This document shows positions 42,442-53,500 of a stretch of DNA of 64,000 nt, in pieces (position 1 is the first letter of the stretch; the number at the start of each line of letters is the position of its first letter). The translations under genes were made by a program, and so were the position numbers. Location of the stretch: NCBI GenBank assembly GCA_017430135.1, contig JAFRNM010000018.1, positions 1-64,000 on the forward strand, in the 5' to 3' direction. Below the pieces are notes generated by a model. It was not told the origin of the DNA, ran no database searches, and was given only the letters and a program-made list of their open reading frames with translations. Origin of the DNA: Clostridia bacterium (GTDB lineage Bacteria > Bacillota > Clostridia > TANB77 > CAG-508).

Positions 42442-44826
42442 ATGAAAAATAAAAATGAACTAAGTTATAGGGATTTAAAAATAACATGTAATCCTAATAT
42501 TTTCAACTTTGAAACAACCGAAGAATTAGAGTCAATTAGAACCGGTATTGGACAAGACAGAGGAATTCAAGCTCTTGAATTTGGTCTACAAATTGATGTA
42601 AAAGGTTATAACCTTTACTTAGAAGGTCCAAGCGGTGTTGGAAAAACTATGTACACAAAAAATTATTTAAAGGAAATTGCAGCCAAGAAAAAAACGCCAA
42701 ATGACTGGTGTTACATTTACAACTTTGATGATCCAAATGAACCAATCAGTGTTTCACTTCCAGCTGGTCAAGGCAAGGAATTCAGAGATTCTATGGACGG
42801 ATTCATCAAAGAAATAAAAAAAGATATTAAGAAAACCTTTAATGCAGATGATTTTGAAAAAGAAAAAACTTTAATTAAAAAAGAATTCGAAGAAAAACGT
42901 TCTGTTTTAATGGATAAACTAAATGCAGACGCTTCAAAATATAATTTTCAAGTAAAATCAGCTCAAAACGGTATTTATATGATGCCAATTGTTGAGGGAA
43001 AAACAATTGATGAAGAAGAATTCGATAAATTAGATGAAACTATAAAGCAAGAATATGAAGAAAAATCTGTTGTAGTTCAAGATATGATTATGAATGTAAT
43101 TGGTCAAATCAAGCAAATTGAAAGAGCTTCAGATAAACGCATTTCTGAATGGCAATCTAATATTGCTCTTATGACTGTAAATGTTCATATAAATTACCTA
43201 AAATCAAAATATAAAAGAAATAAAAAAATCAATAAATTTTTAAATGATGTAAAACAGGATGTTTTGAAAAACATTCCAGTATTTTTAGAAGAAGATAAAT
43301 CAAATAATCCAAATCAAAATAGTCCAAGACCTCAACCCCAAGACCCATGCTTAAATTACAGAGTTAACCTATTTGTTGATAACTCAAATCGTGAAGGAGC
43401 TCCAGTAATAATGGATTCAAACTATTCTTATCACAACATCTTTGGGAAACTTGAATATGAGAATTACTATGGTGCTCTTAAAACTGACCACACAATGTTA
43501 AAGCCAGGTTTATTACATGAAGCAAATGGTGGTTATATCATTTTCCAAGCCAAAGATTTACTTACAAATGGTGCTTGTTATGAAGCTTTGAAAAAAGCTT
43601 TAAGAGTAAAAGAACTATCAATAGAAAATACACAAGATCAAAGATCTTCTATGGTTATGGTCTCTCTAAAGCCAGAGCCAATTCCACTTGATTTAAAAGT
43701 TATTCTAATTGGTAATAGTGATATTTATCATACACTTTTAGCAATGGACTCTGACTTTAAAAAACTTTTCAAAATTAAAGTTGAATTTGAAGATGATGCT
43801 CCAATAAATGAAGAAAATGCGAATAAATTGGCAAGATTTGTTCATGGTTTCTGTGAACAAGAAGAATTACCTCATCTAGATAGAACCGCAATGGCAAGAA
43901 TTATAGAGTATTCTTCTAAAATAGCCGGAAACCACAAAAAGCTATCTACTAGATTTAATGATTTAGCACAAATTATTGGTGAAGCTGCAACATGGGCAAA
44001 AATTGCAAAATCAAAAGTTGTTACAAGCGAACATATTGATAAAGCTCTTGTAAAAAGAATAGAAAGAGTTAAAAAATATGATGCAAGATATACTCAAATG
44101 ATTCAAGATAACGCTCTTTTAATAAATACACAAGGACATGAAGTTGGCCAAATAAATGGTTTAACAGTTATGACAATAGGAGATTATACATTTGGTAAAC
44201 CTGCAAAAATAACTGTTAATACCTACACTGGAAAAAATGGTATCGTTAATATAGAAAGAGAAGTTGAGCTTTCTGGTTCATCTCACTCAAAAGGTGTATT
44301 GATTTTAACTGGATATTTAGGAGAAATGTTTGCACAAGATATTCCTCTTTGCTTAACAGCCAGTATATGTTTTGAGCAATTATATAATGGTGTAGATGGC
44401 GATAGTGCTTCTAGTACAGAGCTATATGCATTACTTTCTAGCTTATCTGGAATCCCAATAAATCAATCAATAGCAGTTACTGGATCTGTAAATCAGAAAG
44501 GTCAAATCCAACCAATTGGTGGTGTAAATGAAAAAATAGAAGGTTTCTTCCAAATCTGCAAACTACGTGGTTTAACTGGTGAACATGGTGTAATGATACC
44601 AATTCAAAACGTAAATAATTTACAACTATCTGATGAAGTAGTTGAAGCTGTAAAAAACAAGAAATTCCATATTTATTCAGTATCAAATATTGAAGAAGGA
44701 ATCGAAGTTTTAACTGGAGTTCCTGCTGGAAAGAAAGATAAAGACGGGAAATTCCCTGCTGGTACTGTAAATTATAAAGTTTATGAAAAATTAAAGAAAT
44801 ATGCAAAAATAAGTGAAAAAAATTAA
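42442..44826 (+). CDS. Lon-like ATP-dependent protease (AAA_32/LonC type)
   Basis: Walker A is LEGPSGVGKTMYTKNYL (about 58-74). A long coiled-coil insertion (about 120-260) interrupts the AAA domain. HEANGGYIIFQAKDLL and a sensor region follow. The C-terminal Lon protease domain has the catalytic Ser in NGVDGDSASSTELYA and Lys in IGGVNEKIEGFF. It lacks the N-terminal substrate domain of LonA, and the 794-aa length fits the YcbZ/LonC-type family. A role in protein quality control is inferred. Confidence 0.92.
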   Translation: MKNKNELSYRDLKITCNPNIFNFETTEELESIRTGIGQDRGIQALEFGLQIDVKGYNLYLEGPSGVGKTMYTKNYLKEIAAKKKTPNDWCYIYNFDDPNEPISVSLPAGQGKEFRDSMDGFIKEIKKDIKKTFNADDFEKEKTLIKKEFEEKRSVLMDKLNADASKYNFQVKSAQNGIYMMPIVEGKTIDEEEFDKLDETIKQEYEEKSVVVQDMIMNVIGQIKQIERASDKRISEWQSNIALMTVNVHINYLKSKYKRNKKINKFLNDVKQDVLKNIPVFLEEDKSNNPNQNSPRPQPQDPCLNYRVNLFVDNSNREGAPVIMDSNYSYHNIFGKLEYENYYGALKTDHTMLKPGLLHEANGGYIIFQAKDLLTNGACYEALKKALRVKELSIENTQDQRSSMVMVSLKPEPIPLDLKVILIGNSDIYHTLLAMDSDFKKLFKIKVEFEDDAPINEENANKLARFVHGFCEQEELPHLDRTAMARIIEYSSKIAGNHKKLSTRFNDLAQIIGEAATWAKIAKSKVVTSEHIDKALVKRIERVKKYDARYTQMIQDNALLINTQGHEVGQINGLTVMTIGDYTFGKPAKITVNTYTGKNGIVNIEREVELSGSSHSKGVLILTGYLGEMFAQDIPLCLTASICFEQLYNGVDGDSASSTELYALLSSLSGIPINQSIAVTGSVNQKGQIQPIGGVNEKIEGFFQICKLRGLTGEHGVMIPIQNVNNLQLSDEVVEAVKNKKFHIYSVSNIEEGIEVLTGVPAGKKDKDGKFPAGTVNYKVYEKLKKYAKISEKN

Positions 44827-44827
44827 A

Positions 44828-44866
44828 GAAATAAAACCTCCGGTCAAGCCTGAGGTTTTATTTCTT
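44828..44866. terminator. bidirectional terminator between the Lon-like gene and spo0A
   Basis: AAATAAAACCTC and GAGGTTTTATTT pair, with inner GG/CC, between convergent genes. Confidence 0.85.
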
Positions 44867-44869
44867 TTT

Positions 44870-45685
44870 TTATGCTGTTTTTAATTCTAATCTTAATTTA
44901 TCTGCAATCATTGCAATAAATTCTGAATTTGTTGGTTTTCCTTTTGCTGCTGAAATTGTATATCCAAATATGTTTTCAACTGCTTCTTGTTGACCTCTTC
45001 CCCAAGCAACTTCTATTGCATGTCTAATTGCTCTTTCAACTCTAGATGGAGTTGTATTATATTTTTTTGCAATCTTTGGATATAAGCTCTTTGTTATTTG
45101 ATTTATTACATCTATATCATTTACAACCATAATTATAGCTTCTCTTAAATATTGATATCCTTTTATATGAGCTGGAACACCAACTTCATGTATTAAATTT
45201 GTTACTAGTGCTTCCAAATTATCTTCTTTTGTTGTTGTTGGATTCACAATATCAATATATTTTGGTTTAACCTCCTTTGTAAAGAAATTGTTGTTAGCTT
45301 CTGGTTTGTAATATTTTAGTTCTCTAATTCTTTTAATTAACAACTCTATGTCGAATGGTTTTACAACATAGTATTCAGCCCCTGAATTTATGGCTTGTTG
45401 TGTTACTTTGTCTTGACCCACTGCTGATAACATGATAAACATTGGCTTTTTTTCGCGATTTATTTCATTTATACTTTCTATAACTCCTAGTCCGTCTAAG
45501 TGTGGCATTATTACATCTAATAAAACTACGTCTGGTGTGGTATTTTTTATCATTTCTACTGCTTCTAGCCCATCTCTTGCTCTCCCTATTACTTCCATAT
45601 CATCTTGTCCTTCTAGATATGTTGATAATGTTCTGCTAAAATCTTGGTTGTCATCCGCAATAAGTACTGTAATTTTCTCTTTCAC
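44870..45685 (-). CDS. spo0A: sporulation master regulator Spo0A
   Basis: The response regulator that starts sporulation. The receiver domain has the acidic pocket LIADDNQ, the phosphoacceptor Asp57 in [13 protein letters not shown], and the conserved Lys in VVKPF. The C-terminal Spo0A DNA-binding domain includes [17 protein letters not shown] and [19 protein letters not shown], the characteristic recognition helix. The length (271 aa) is normal. GTG start with GGAGGAT upstream. Confidence 0.98.
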   Translation of the reverse strand: MKEKITVLIADDNQDFSRTLSTYLEGQDDMEVIGRARDGLEAVEMIKNTTPDVVLLDVIMPHLDGLGVIESINEINREKKPMFIMLSAVGQDKVTQQAINSGAEYYVVKPFDIELLIKRIRELKYYKPEANNNFFTKEVKPKYIDIVNPTTTKEDNLEALVTNLIHEVGVPAHIKGYQYLREAIIMVVNDIDVINQITKSLYPKIAKKYNTTPSRVERAIRHAIEVAWGRGQQEAVENIFGYTISAAKGKPTNSEFIAMIADKLRLELKTA

Positions 45686-45732
45686 CTTTTATCCTCCTTC
45701 GTATAAATTAAAATTTGCTTAACGCAATTTCG

Positions 45733-45761
45733 ATTATAATTGTTTTTTCGATTCAAAGCAA
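45733..45761 (-). promoter_or_regulatory. promoter of spo0A
   Basis: The minus strand has TTGCTT, 17 bp, TATAAT. Two ATCGAAA motifs overlap it. They resemble but do not match the 0A box (TGTCGAA), so Spo0A autoregulation is only possible. Confidence 0.6.
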
Positions 45762-45767
45762 GAAAAA

Positions 45768-45794
45768 ACTGGTAAGAATTTCCAGTTTTTTACA
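45768..45794 (-). terminator. terminator after yigZ
   Basis: AAAACTGG and CCAGTTTT pair around a short loop, followed by TT on the minus strand. Confidence 0.75.
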
Positions 45795-45800
45795 AAAGTA

Positions 45801-46439
45801 TTAATTCATTTTATTTATTGTAACCAATGTTTTATTAAATATTTTATAATTAATTATATTTATATTTTTTTCATTGATATCTTGCAAAAGTTTATCTTTT
45901 TTCCCCTCTTCTATTGATATTTTACAAACAATATTATCTAAATATTCAGCATTTATGATATCAATTTGTTTTGTTTTACAATAATATTGAAATTTTTCAA
46001 ATTGATTATATTCTACTGTGCACTCTACTATATATCCAATTGTTTGAGTAACTTTATCCGCTTCTTCTATTGCACCATTTAATGCATCAGAATAAGCTCT
46101 AACTAGGCCACCTGTTCCTAATAAAATCCCTCCAAAATACCTTGTTACAATTATTAAAACATTACACAAATTATTTTTTTGTAAAATATTTAGCATGGGA
46201 GCCCCTGCAGTTCCAGAAGGTTCACCATCGTCGCTTGATTTTTCAATAATTTGTTCATTTTCAAGCACTCTATAAGCAATACAATTATGTCTTGCATCAT
46301 GATATTGTTTTTTGTATTTTTTTATAACCTCTTCCGCTTCCCCTTGACTACTTATTTTTATTAAATTTGCAATAAATTTTGACTTTTTTTCATTCAAAAC
46401 AAATTCAGTATTTTCTCTGATTGTTATAAAATCCAACAT
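45801..46439 (-). CDS. yigZ: YigZ/IMPACT family protein
   Basis: The UPF0029 domain contains KKSKFIANLIKISSQGEAEE, DARHNCIAYRV, SDDGEPSGTAGAPML and VTRYFGGILLGTGGLVRAYS, all family signatures. The C-terminal 75 residues form the second domain. The length is 212 aa. YigZ proteins bind nucleic acids or act in translation stress; the exact activity is unknown. It follows the flavoprotein gene closely. Confidence 0.93.
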   Translation of the reverse strand: MLDFITIRENTEFVLNEKKSKFIANLIKISSQGEAEEVIKKYKKQYHDARHNCIAYRVLENEQIIEKSSDDGEPSGTAGAPMLNILQKNNLCNVLIIVTRYFGGILLGTGGLVRAYSDALNGAIEEADKVTQTIGYIVECTVEYNQFEKFQYYCKTKQIDIINAEYLDNIVCKISIEEGKKDKLLQDINEKNINIINYKIFNKTLVTINKMN

Positions 46440-46460
46440 ATTTATATTTCCTCATTCATT

Positions 46461-47720
46461 TTATTCTTTACCTGCTGTATAACCTGTCGAATACGCAATT
46501 TGAAGATTAAAACCTCCTGTATAGCTATCTACATCTATTACTTCTCCTGCAAAATATAAGCCATTAACTATTTTAGATTCCATTGTTTTAGGATTAATTT
46601 CCTTTATATTTATTCCACCACTTGTAATTATGGCTTCTTCAATTGGTCTAAATCCTTTTATATAAATTTTAAAAGATTTAAGCTCTTTTATTATTTTTCT
46701 GCGTTCTTCCTTTGTAATTTCATTTACTTTTTTATTTTCATTTATACCTGTTCTTTGAATTATTACTGGAATTAATTTTTTAGGTAATAATTTATCCAAA
46801 CTGTTCTTAAATTGTTTATTTTTTAATTCTTCAAAGTCTCTTAATATTCTACTATCTAGTTTTTCCTCTGTTAAAGCAGGTTTAAAATCTATTGTTAGAG
46901 CAATTTTTTTATCTTTTAATAGACCATCTATATTTTTATATCTAACCAAATGTGCTGAACCACTTAAAATTGTTGGACCTGACACGCCAAAATGTGTAAA
47001 AAGCATTTCTCCAAAATCATTATAAATTGTTTTTCCTTTTATTTCGTCAATTATATTAATTTCAACATTTTTTAAGCTTAGTCCTTGTAATTCTTTAACG
47101 CACTCTTTATCATAACTTTCTAATGGCACTAATGATGGCTTAACATCTTTTATTGTATGCCCTAATGCTTTTGCAAAACTATATCCATCTCCTGTTGAAC
47201 CTGTTGTTGGATAACTCTTTCCACCTGTTGCAAGAATTACTTTACCTGCTTTTATTACTTCATTTTCTGTTTTTACTCCAACAACTTTTTTAGAATTTGT
47301 ATCAGTATTTTCTGTTATGATTTCTGTAACTTTTGTGTTTAACATTATTTTAACATTTAATTCATTTAATCTTTTAATAAAGCAATTTAATACATCTCGT
47401 GCAGTATCTGTTACTGGAAATATTCTGTTTCCTCTCTCTTCTTTTACCTTTAATCCTTGATTTGCAAGAAAACTTATTATATCTTGATTTGTATAATTAT
47501 TAAACGCGCTATATAAAAACATTCCATTTCCTGGTGTATTTTTTATAAAATCTTCCATCTCTAAAGAAGATGTAATATTACATCTTCCCTTTCCAGTTAT
47601 GCAAAGTTTTCTACCCAAGCTTGGCATTTTTTCTATTAAAATTACTTCATTTCCATTTTCAGCAGAGGTGATTGCTGCCATCATTCCAGCAGGTCCTCCA
47701 CCTATTACTATTACCCTCAT
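46461..47720 (-). CDS. NAD(P)/FAD-dependent oxidoreductase, HI0933/YhiN-like
   Basis: The N-terminal dinucleotide fold VIGGGPAGMMAAITSAENG and LCITGKGRCNIT (family signature) are followed by VILATGGKSYPTTGSTGDGY and the C-terminal FAD-closing ITSGGINIKEINPKTMESK, FAGEVIDVDSYTGGFNLQIA. The length is 419 aa. This is the HI0933-type flavoprotein family. Substrate unknown. Confidence 0.92.
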   Translation of the reverse strand: MRVIVIGGGPAGMMAAITSAENGNEVILIEKMPSLGRKLCITGKGRCNITSSLEMEDFIKNTPGNGMFLYSAFNNYTNQDIISFLANQGLKVKEERGNRIFPVTDTARDVLNCFIKRLNELNVKIMLNTKVTEIITENTDTNSKKVVGVKTENEVIKAGKVILATGGKSYPTTGSTGDGYSFAKALGHTIKDVKPSLVPLESYDKECVKELQGLSLKNVEINIIDEIKGKTIYNDFGEMLFTHFGVSGPTILSGSAHLVRYKNIDGLLKDKKIALTIDFKPALTEEKLDSRILRDFEELKNKQFKNSLDKLLPKKLIPVIIQRTGINENKKVNEITKEERRKIIKELKSFKIYIKGFRPIEEAIITSGGINIKEINPKTMESKIVNGLYFAGEVIDVDSYTGGFNLQIAYSTGYTAGKE

Positions 47721-47775
47721 TTAGTTAAACCCCTTTTTCTATTATTACAAATTAGAAAAAAACTAAATTTGCCAA

Positions 47776-49029
47776 TTATTTTCTAATCTCCTGAATAGCC
47801 TTTAAAATCCCAAACTTACCATACTCATAAGTAAGTCCACCTTGCATATAAGCTATAAAAGGTTCACGAATTGGTCCATCACAACTTAATTCTATTGTTG
47901 AACCTTGTGTAAATGTTCCAGCTGCCATTATTACTTTATCTTCATATCCGCCCATATCACCTGGCTCAGGTATTACATTTGAATCTATTGGAGAGCCTTT
48001 TTGAATTCCTTGACAGAATTTTATTAGTTTTTCAGCGCTACCTAAGCTTATAGTTTGTACTATATCTGCTCTTTTTTCATTCCATTTTGGTTCTACGTTG
48101 TAGCCCAATTCTTCTAATAGTGCGCTTGCAAATACTGCTGTTTTTACACTATTTGCAACAACAGATGGTGCAAAAAATAATCCTTTTAAAAACTGTGTGT
48201 TTTGGTTTAAAGATGGACCTATTTCTTTACCAATTCCTGGAGCTGTTAATCTTTCTGCGCATAATTCTATTAAATCTTTTCTTCCTACAATATATGCTCC
48301 ACTTGTTGCAATTCCAGCTCCTAAATTTTTCATTAAAGACCCTACTGCTATATCTGCTCCAACTTCTATTGGTTCTCTATCTTGTACAAATTCTCCATAG
48401 CAATTATCTACCATAATTATTACATCTTTATTAACTTTTCTTATTTCTTTAATAATAGCTTCAATTTTTTCTATTGTAAGACTTTTTCTTGTAGAATACC
48501 CTCTAGATCTTTGGATTTCCACTAATTTTACATCATTTGTGGATAATCTTTCTACTATAGCTTTAGTATTAAATTCACTATCTATTAAATCAATTTCTTC
48601 ATATTTTACGCCAAAAGCTTTTAAAGAGCTTTTACTTGAATTTTCTCCTAAACCTATTACTGTTTGAAGTGTATCATAAGGTGCTCCTGTAATGCTTAAC
48701 ATTGTGTCATTTGGTCTTAATAATCCTGATAGTGTTATAGCTAAAGCATGTGTTCCAGAAATTAGTTGAGCTCTTACTAATGCATCTTCTGCTCTAAAAA
48801 TTTTTGCATAAATTTCTTCTATTTTATTTCTTCCCGGTTCATCTATTCCATATCCTGTTGCAGAATTTAAATGTGGCTCAGATAAATTGCATTCCTGAAA
48901 AGCACTAATTACCTTATAGCTATTTTCCTCACATATTTCGTCAATTTCAATAAATTTATCTTTTAGCTTTTCTTCTACATTTTTTGCTAAATTTACAAGT
49001 TCTTTATCAATTCCATAATTTTCTAACAT
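47776..49029 (-). CDS. PLP-dependent methionine gamma-lyase-like (aluminium resistance) protein
   Basis: The family signatures ATGYGIDEPGRNKIEEIYA, TGAPYDTLQTVIG, VDNCYGEFVQDREPIEVGAD and GSLMKNLGAGIATSG, with the PLP Lys, are present. The length (417 aa) matches the aluminium-resistance/YnbB group of Cys/Met metabolism enzymes. The true substrate in Clostridia is not known. Confidence 0.9.
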   Translation of the reverse strand: MLENYGIDKELVNLAKNVEEKLKDKFIEIDEICEENSYKVISAFQECNLSEPHLNSATGYGIDEPGRNKIEEIYAKIFRAEDALVRAQLISGTHALAITLSGLLRPNDTMLSITGAPYDTLQTVIGLGENSSKSSLKAFGVKYEEIDLIDSEFNTKAIVERLSTNDVKLVEIQRSRGYSTRKSLTIEKIEAIIKEIRKVNKDVIIMVDNCYGEFVQDREPIEVGADIAVGSLMKNLGAGIATSGAYIVGRKDLIELCAERLTAPGIGKEIGPSLNQNTQFLKGLFFAPSVVANSVKTAVFASALLEELGYNVEPKWNEKRADIVQTISLGSAEKLIKFCQGIQKGSPIDSNVIPEPGDMGGYEDKVIMAAGTFTQGSTIELSCDGPIREPFIAYMQGGLTYEYGKFGILKAIQEIRK

Positions 49030-49109
49030 TTCATTCCCTCTCTTTTAACTAATGATACCAATATTTTACTATATTTTCACATTTTTTGCAAATGCAATTT
49101 TAAAAAATT

Positions 49110-49221
49110 GGAAACCTGGATTTTGGGGACACTCTTAAAAATCCAGGTTTTAAAAAAATTATTATTTATTGCAACAACAAAAAACCTTGATTTTTAAGAG
49201 TGTCCCCAAAATCCAGGTTTT
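49110..49221. repeat. palindromic repeat family 1, copy C, with a long loop
   Basis: The core GGGACACTCTTAAAAATC and its partner are separated by a 30-nt A/T-rich loop. The left arm can also fold on itself (AACCTGGATTTT with AAAATCCAGGTT), so two alternative hairpins exist. It lies upstream of the PLP enzyme gene and after rpsR. Confidence 0.83.
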
Positions 49222-49232
49222 CAAAAGTCAAT

Positions 49233-49257
49233 AAAACCGCTGATATTCAGCGGTTTT
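49233..49257 (-). terminator. terminator after rpsR
   Basis: AAAACCGCTGA and TCAGCGGTTTT pair around TAT, with T-runs. Confidence 0.85.
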
Positions 49258-49278
49258 AGGTTAATTATTTCTATATAA

Positions 49279-49557
49279 TTAGTTTTGGCTATATGGTAAT
49301 ATAGCAATATGTCTAGCTCTTTTGATTGCTGTTGTGATGTCTCTTTGATGTTTAGCACAAGCTCCAGTATTTCTTCTTGGTAATATCTTACCTCTATCAT
49401 TGATGAATTTTCTTAATTGTTCTGGATTTTTGTAATCTAAAACATAGTTTTTATCACTGCACATTACGCAAACTTTTTTTCTTTGTTTTCTGAATTTTGG
49501 ATTGTAATCCTCATCATAGTTTTTATTATTTCTTTTATTTTGTTTTTTATCAGCCAT
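49279..49557 (-). CDS. rpsR: 30S ribosomal protein S18
   Basis: S18 core: [40 protein letters not shown] and [24 protein letters not shown] ending. The N-terminal 25 residues are basic and variable. The length is 92 aa. It is third in the rpsF-ssb-rpsR operon, the usual order. Confidence 0.97.
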   Translation of the reverse strand: MADKKQNKRNNKNYDEDYNPKFRKQRKKVCVMCSDKNYVLDYKNPEQLRKFINDRGKILPRRNTGACAKHQRDITTAIKRARHIAILPYSQN

Positions 49558-49581
49558 TTTAAATTTTCCCCTCCTTATACT

Positions 49582-50013
49582 CTAGAATGGTAGGTCATCT
49601 GTACTTGAAGAAACTTCAAAATCTGAACCCATGCTTCCTGGAGCTGTTGCACCAAATGCATTTTCAAATGCTGCGCTACCTACTTCGCCATCTCTTTTGC
49701 TATCTGCAAAATAAGCTTCTTCAGCAACAACTTCTGTTACATAGTGTTTTGTTCCTTGGTCATCATCCCAAGTTCTTGTTTGAATTCTTCCAATAATACC
49801 TACTTGTTGACCTTTCTTAAAGTATTTACTGCAAAATTCTCCTGTTTTGCTCCAAGCAACTATATTTATAAAGTCTGCTTGTCTTTCTTCACCTTGTCTA
49901 GCAAATCTTCTATTTACTGCTAAGCTAAATGAAGCAACTAATGTATTGTTTGTTTGTGTATATCTTACTTCTGGGTCTCTTGTTAATCTTCCCATCAATA
50001 CTACTTTGTTCAT
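49582..50013 (-). CDS. ssb: single-stranded DNA-binding protein
   Basis: An OB fold starting MNKVVLMGRLTRDPEVRYTQ with ADFINIVAWSKTGEFCSKYF, and the protein-interaction tip STDDLPF. The length is 143 aa. AAGGTG precedes ATG 50013, preferred over a GTG three codons upstream. Confidence 0.97.
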   Translation of the reverse strand: MNKVVLMGRLTRDPEVRYTQTNNTLVASFSLAVNRRFARQGEERQADFINIVAWSKTGEFCSKYFKKGQQVGIIGRIQTRTWDDDQGTKHYVTEVVAEEAYFADSKRDGEVGSAAFENAFGATAPGSMGSDFEVSSSTDDLPF

Positions 50014-50090
50014 ATTTATCACCTTTCCTTACTTCAAATAAAGGCCCTTATCTTTATTCAATTTTTCTATAATTAGATTTTGATGCAAAA

Positions 50091-50375
50091 TTAAGCATCC
50101 AATTTTACTGTGATGAATTTTATTACTTCATCTGATATTCTGTAATTTCTTTCAAGTTCAGCAATTGTTTCTGGTTCTGCATCAAAATTGAATTGCATAT
50201 ATGTAGCTTCTCTAAATTTTTTGATTTCATAAGCTAATTGTTTTTTACCTAAATTCTTTACAGATTCTACTTTTCCTGTTTTATTGATTAGTCCTGTATA
50301 TTTTTCTTCAACAGATTTTAAACCTGCTTCATCAACTTCTGGACTAACAATGATAACACTTTCGTATTTATTCAT
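50091..50375 (-). CDS. rpsF: 30S ribosomal protein S6
   Basis: MNKYESVIIVSPEVDEAGLK, GKKQLAYEIKKFREATYMQF and NYRISDEVIKFITVKLD are S6 signatures. The length is 94 aa. GGGAGG stands before ATG 50375. First gene of the operon. Confidence 0.97.
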   Translation of the reverse strand: MNKYESVIIVSPEVDEAGLKSVEEKYTGLINKTGKVESVKNLGKKQLAYEIKKFREATYMQFNFDAEPETIAELERNYRISDEVIKFITVKLDA

Positions 50376-50401
50376 TATTTTCACCTCCCTTTGGATTTAC
50401 A

Positions 50402-50466
50402 ACCTGTGTTCTTTTAACACAAGTAGAGAATTTAAATAGGTATGCTCTTTAAAGCATACCTATTTT
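50402..50466 (-). terminator. smc terminator followed by a small rpsF leader hairpin
   Basis: On the minus strand AAATAGGTATGCT pairs with AGCATACCTATTT (terminator of smc), then TGTGTT pairs with AACACA just before the rpsF ribosome-binding site. The second hairpin might be a regulatory leader; no S6:S18 motif is evident. Confidence 0.65.
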
Positions 50467-50505
50467 ACCACATTTATGTTACTTTGGCAAGGGTTTTGGG
50501 AAAAT

Positions 50506-53500
50506 TTATTTCAACTTCATTGATAATAACTTAGAAATTCCATTTTCTTCCATAGTAACTCCATAAACTGTATCTGCCGCTTCCATTGAACCTTTTCTGT
50601 GCGTTATTACTAAGAATTGTGTTTCGTTTGAGAATTTCTTTAAATATTCAGCATATCTAAATACATTTACATCATCTAGTGCTGCTTCAATTTCATCTAG
50701 CACACAGAATGGTGCTGGATTTATTTTTAGTATTGCAAATAGAAGAGCAATTGCTGTAAATGCCTTTTCTCCACCTGATAGAAGCATCATGTTTTGAAGT
50801 TTCTTTCCTGGTGGTTGAACTGTAATGTCTATGCCACATTCTAGAATATTATCTTCATCTGCTAGTTTTAAACTTGCTTGTCCTCCACCAAATAGTTCTT
50901 TAAACACTTCACTAAAGTTTTTGTTTATTATATCAAATTGAGTTTTAAATTGTTCCTTCATAATTGTAGTCATTTCTGAAATAATTTTTCTTAATTTCGC
51001 CATAGTTTCTTCTAAGTCAAAGCGTTGTGTGCTCATAAATTCGTATCTTTCTTTTAATGACTTGTATTCTTCAATTGAATCCACATTTACACTACCAAGT
51101 TCTTTAATGTCTGTTCTTAAATTATTTACTCTTCTTTGTGTTTGTTGAACATTATCTGGCTTTTTAACCTCACCCACATTATTTGGAGTAAGTTCATATT
51201 CCTCCCACATTTTATTAATTATTGCATTAATATCATCTTCTAATTTGGTTTTCTTAACATCAATTTTAACAATTTGTGCTTTTAAATCTTCTATTACGTG
51301 GAATTTATCTGATATTTCTTTTTCTTGATTTTCTAGCTTTTTATTCTTTTCTATTCTATCTTGTTTTAATTCTTCAATCTTACTTCCGCTTGTTTCAACC
51401 TCTTGCTTAATTTCTGCAATTTTATTATTTGTTTCTTCAATTGAATTTTTTAGTTCTTCGTTTTCTTGAATTATTTGCTCAATTTGATTCTTTTTGTTTT
51501 CAATACTCTTATTAGTATTTTCTGTTTCAACATTAATTCTTTCTACTATTTCTTCAATTGAAGCTTCGCTTTCGTCAAATGATGATACAGAAATTTTTAA
51601 GTTTGTTATATCAAAATTCAAGTCGTCTATGTATTTTTGATTATCTTTATTATCTAAAGCAAATTCTGTAATTATCTTATTTAACTTTTCTATTTCATCT
51701 GTTAATTCTTTTGTTTTAGCAATTGACGTTTCTTTTTCTTTGTTACAATTTTCCTTGCTTTTATCTATTTCTGATGTTTCACCTTTTAACTTTTCAAGTC
51801 TTGCTTCAACTTTTTGAATTTCACCTTCTATTGCTTCTAATTTTTGTTTTTTAGTTGCGTAATCTATCTCAATCTCTTGCAAGCTCTTTTCTAAGCTCAT
51901 TGCTAGTTCTAGGGTATCTTCAATTGAATTTTCATAGGCTTGTTTTTCTTCTTCTAATTTAGCTAATTTTTCTTTTTCATTTTTTATCTCTTTTTCTAGA
52001 TTTTCAATTTCTCTTCCTCTACCTAGAATATTTACAGTCTTCTTTGCTACTGATCCACCAGTAATAGCTCCAGATGGATTAATTAAATCTCCATCTAATG
52101 TAATAATTCTAAATGTATAACTATTGTTTTTTGCAACCTTAATTGCTATATCCATATTGTCTACAATTACTGTTCTACCAAGTAAATTTAAAATTATTTG
52201 CTCATATTTTTTATTGTATTTTACTAAATCTGAAGCAATTCCAATTACACCAGGCTCTTTACCTTTTATTTTTTCTAGTTTTTTACCTTTAACTGAAGAA
52301 ATTGGTAAAAATGATGCTCTACCTAAATTATTTTTTCTTAAATGCTCTACTAGTTTTTTTGCATCTTCTTCAGTTTCTGTAACTATGTTTTGAAGAGACA
52401 TTCCAAGGCACATTTCAATTGCAGTTTCATATTCTTTTGGCACTTCTATTATATTTGCTAAAACGCCATGCATTCCCTTGCCTAAATCTTTTATATTTTC
52501 ACAATCTTTTAAAAGTGATTTAACACTTTTTACATAACCTTCTTTTTCCTTTTCTGTTTCAATCAAAAATTTTAATCTTGATTCCTTAATTCTAATTTCA
52601 CTTTCTAGTGTGTTTATACTTGTCTCAAAGCTTTTTATTTTAGAATTTGCTTCTTCTCTTTTTTTACTAATTTCTTGTAATTCTTCTGTTACCTTATTTT
52701 TCTTTATTTGAATATCATAAAATTCTTTTGAAACTTCTTCTTTTGTTAAACGTGTGCTATCCAATTCAGATATATTGTTTTGAATTTCTTGTTTTATTTG
52801 TCTTTGGCGTTTTTCGTAATTTTCTACTTTTATATCTTGCTCATTTATGTAAGAAGCAAGCTCATATTTTTGGTCTGTATTTTCTTCAACTTTCTTCTTA
52901 TGTTCTTCTATTTCTAACTCTTTGCTAGATAATTTTTTTGTAAGTTCATCTAATTCTTTTTGCTTTTCTTCTAACTCTTTTTCAAATTTTTCTTTATTAT
53001 TTTTTAGGTTGTCCTTTTTCTCTTCTTTTTGCTTTATTTCATTTTCAAGTTCTGCTAACCTTTTGTTTAACTCTTCTATTTCATTTTCAAATCTTGTTTT
53101 ATTTTCTAAATTGTTAGCAATTCTTGTGTTGGCAACATTAATGTCAGAATTTAACATTTCTATTTCTTTTTTACTTTCAAATCCTAAATTTGACATTTGT
53201 TCAATTTTTAAAGTTATTTCATCTATTTCATTTTTAAGTTCTTCTTTTAAATTCTTTACTCTTTCAAGTCTTCCCTCTTCGTCATTACAGTTTGCTTTTA
53301 GAATTTCCTCATCATCTATAACTTGATTTAAAGTTTGCTTGTATTTTTCAATATTGAAAATGAACAATCCAATTTCTATGCTTTTTAGTTCTTCTTTCAA
53401 ATTTAAGTATTTCTTTGCTTTATCTGCTTGAAGTTTTAATGGTTCTAAATTTGACTCTATTTCAGCCAAAATGTCGTTTATTCTAAGTAAGTTTAATTTA

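Noticed and set aside
44477..44806. Minus-strand open frame inside the Lon-like protease gene
   Set aside because: Low-complexity His/Leu/Gln composition, no ribosome-binding site, fully inside a well-supported gene.
45733..45761. 0A boxes in front of spo0A
   Set aside because: The two ATCGAAA motifs differ from TGTCGAA in the key bases; kept only as a remark on the promoter.
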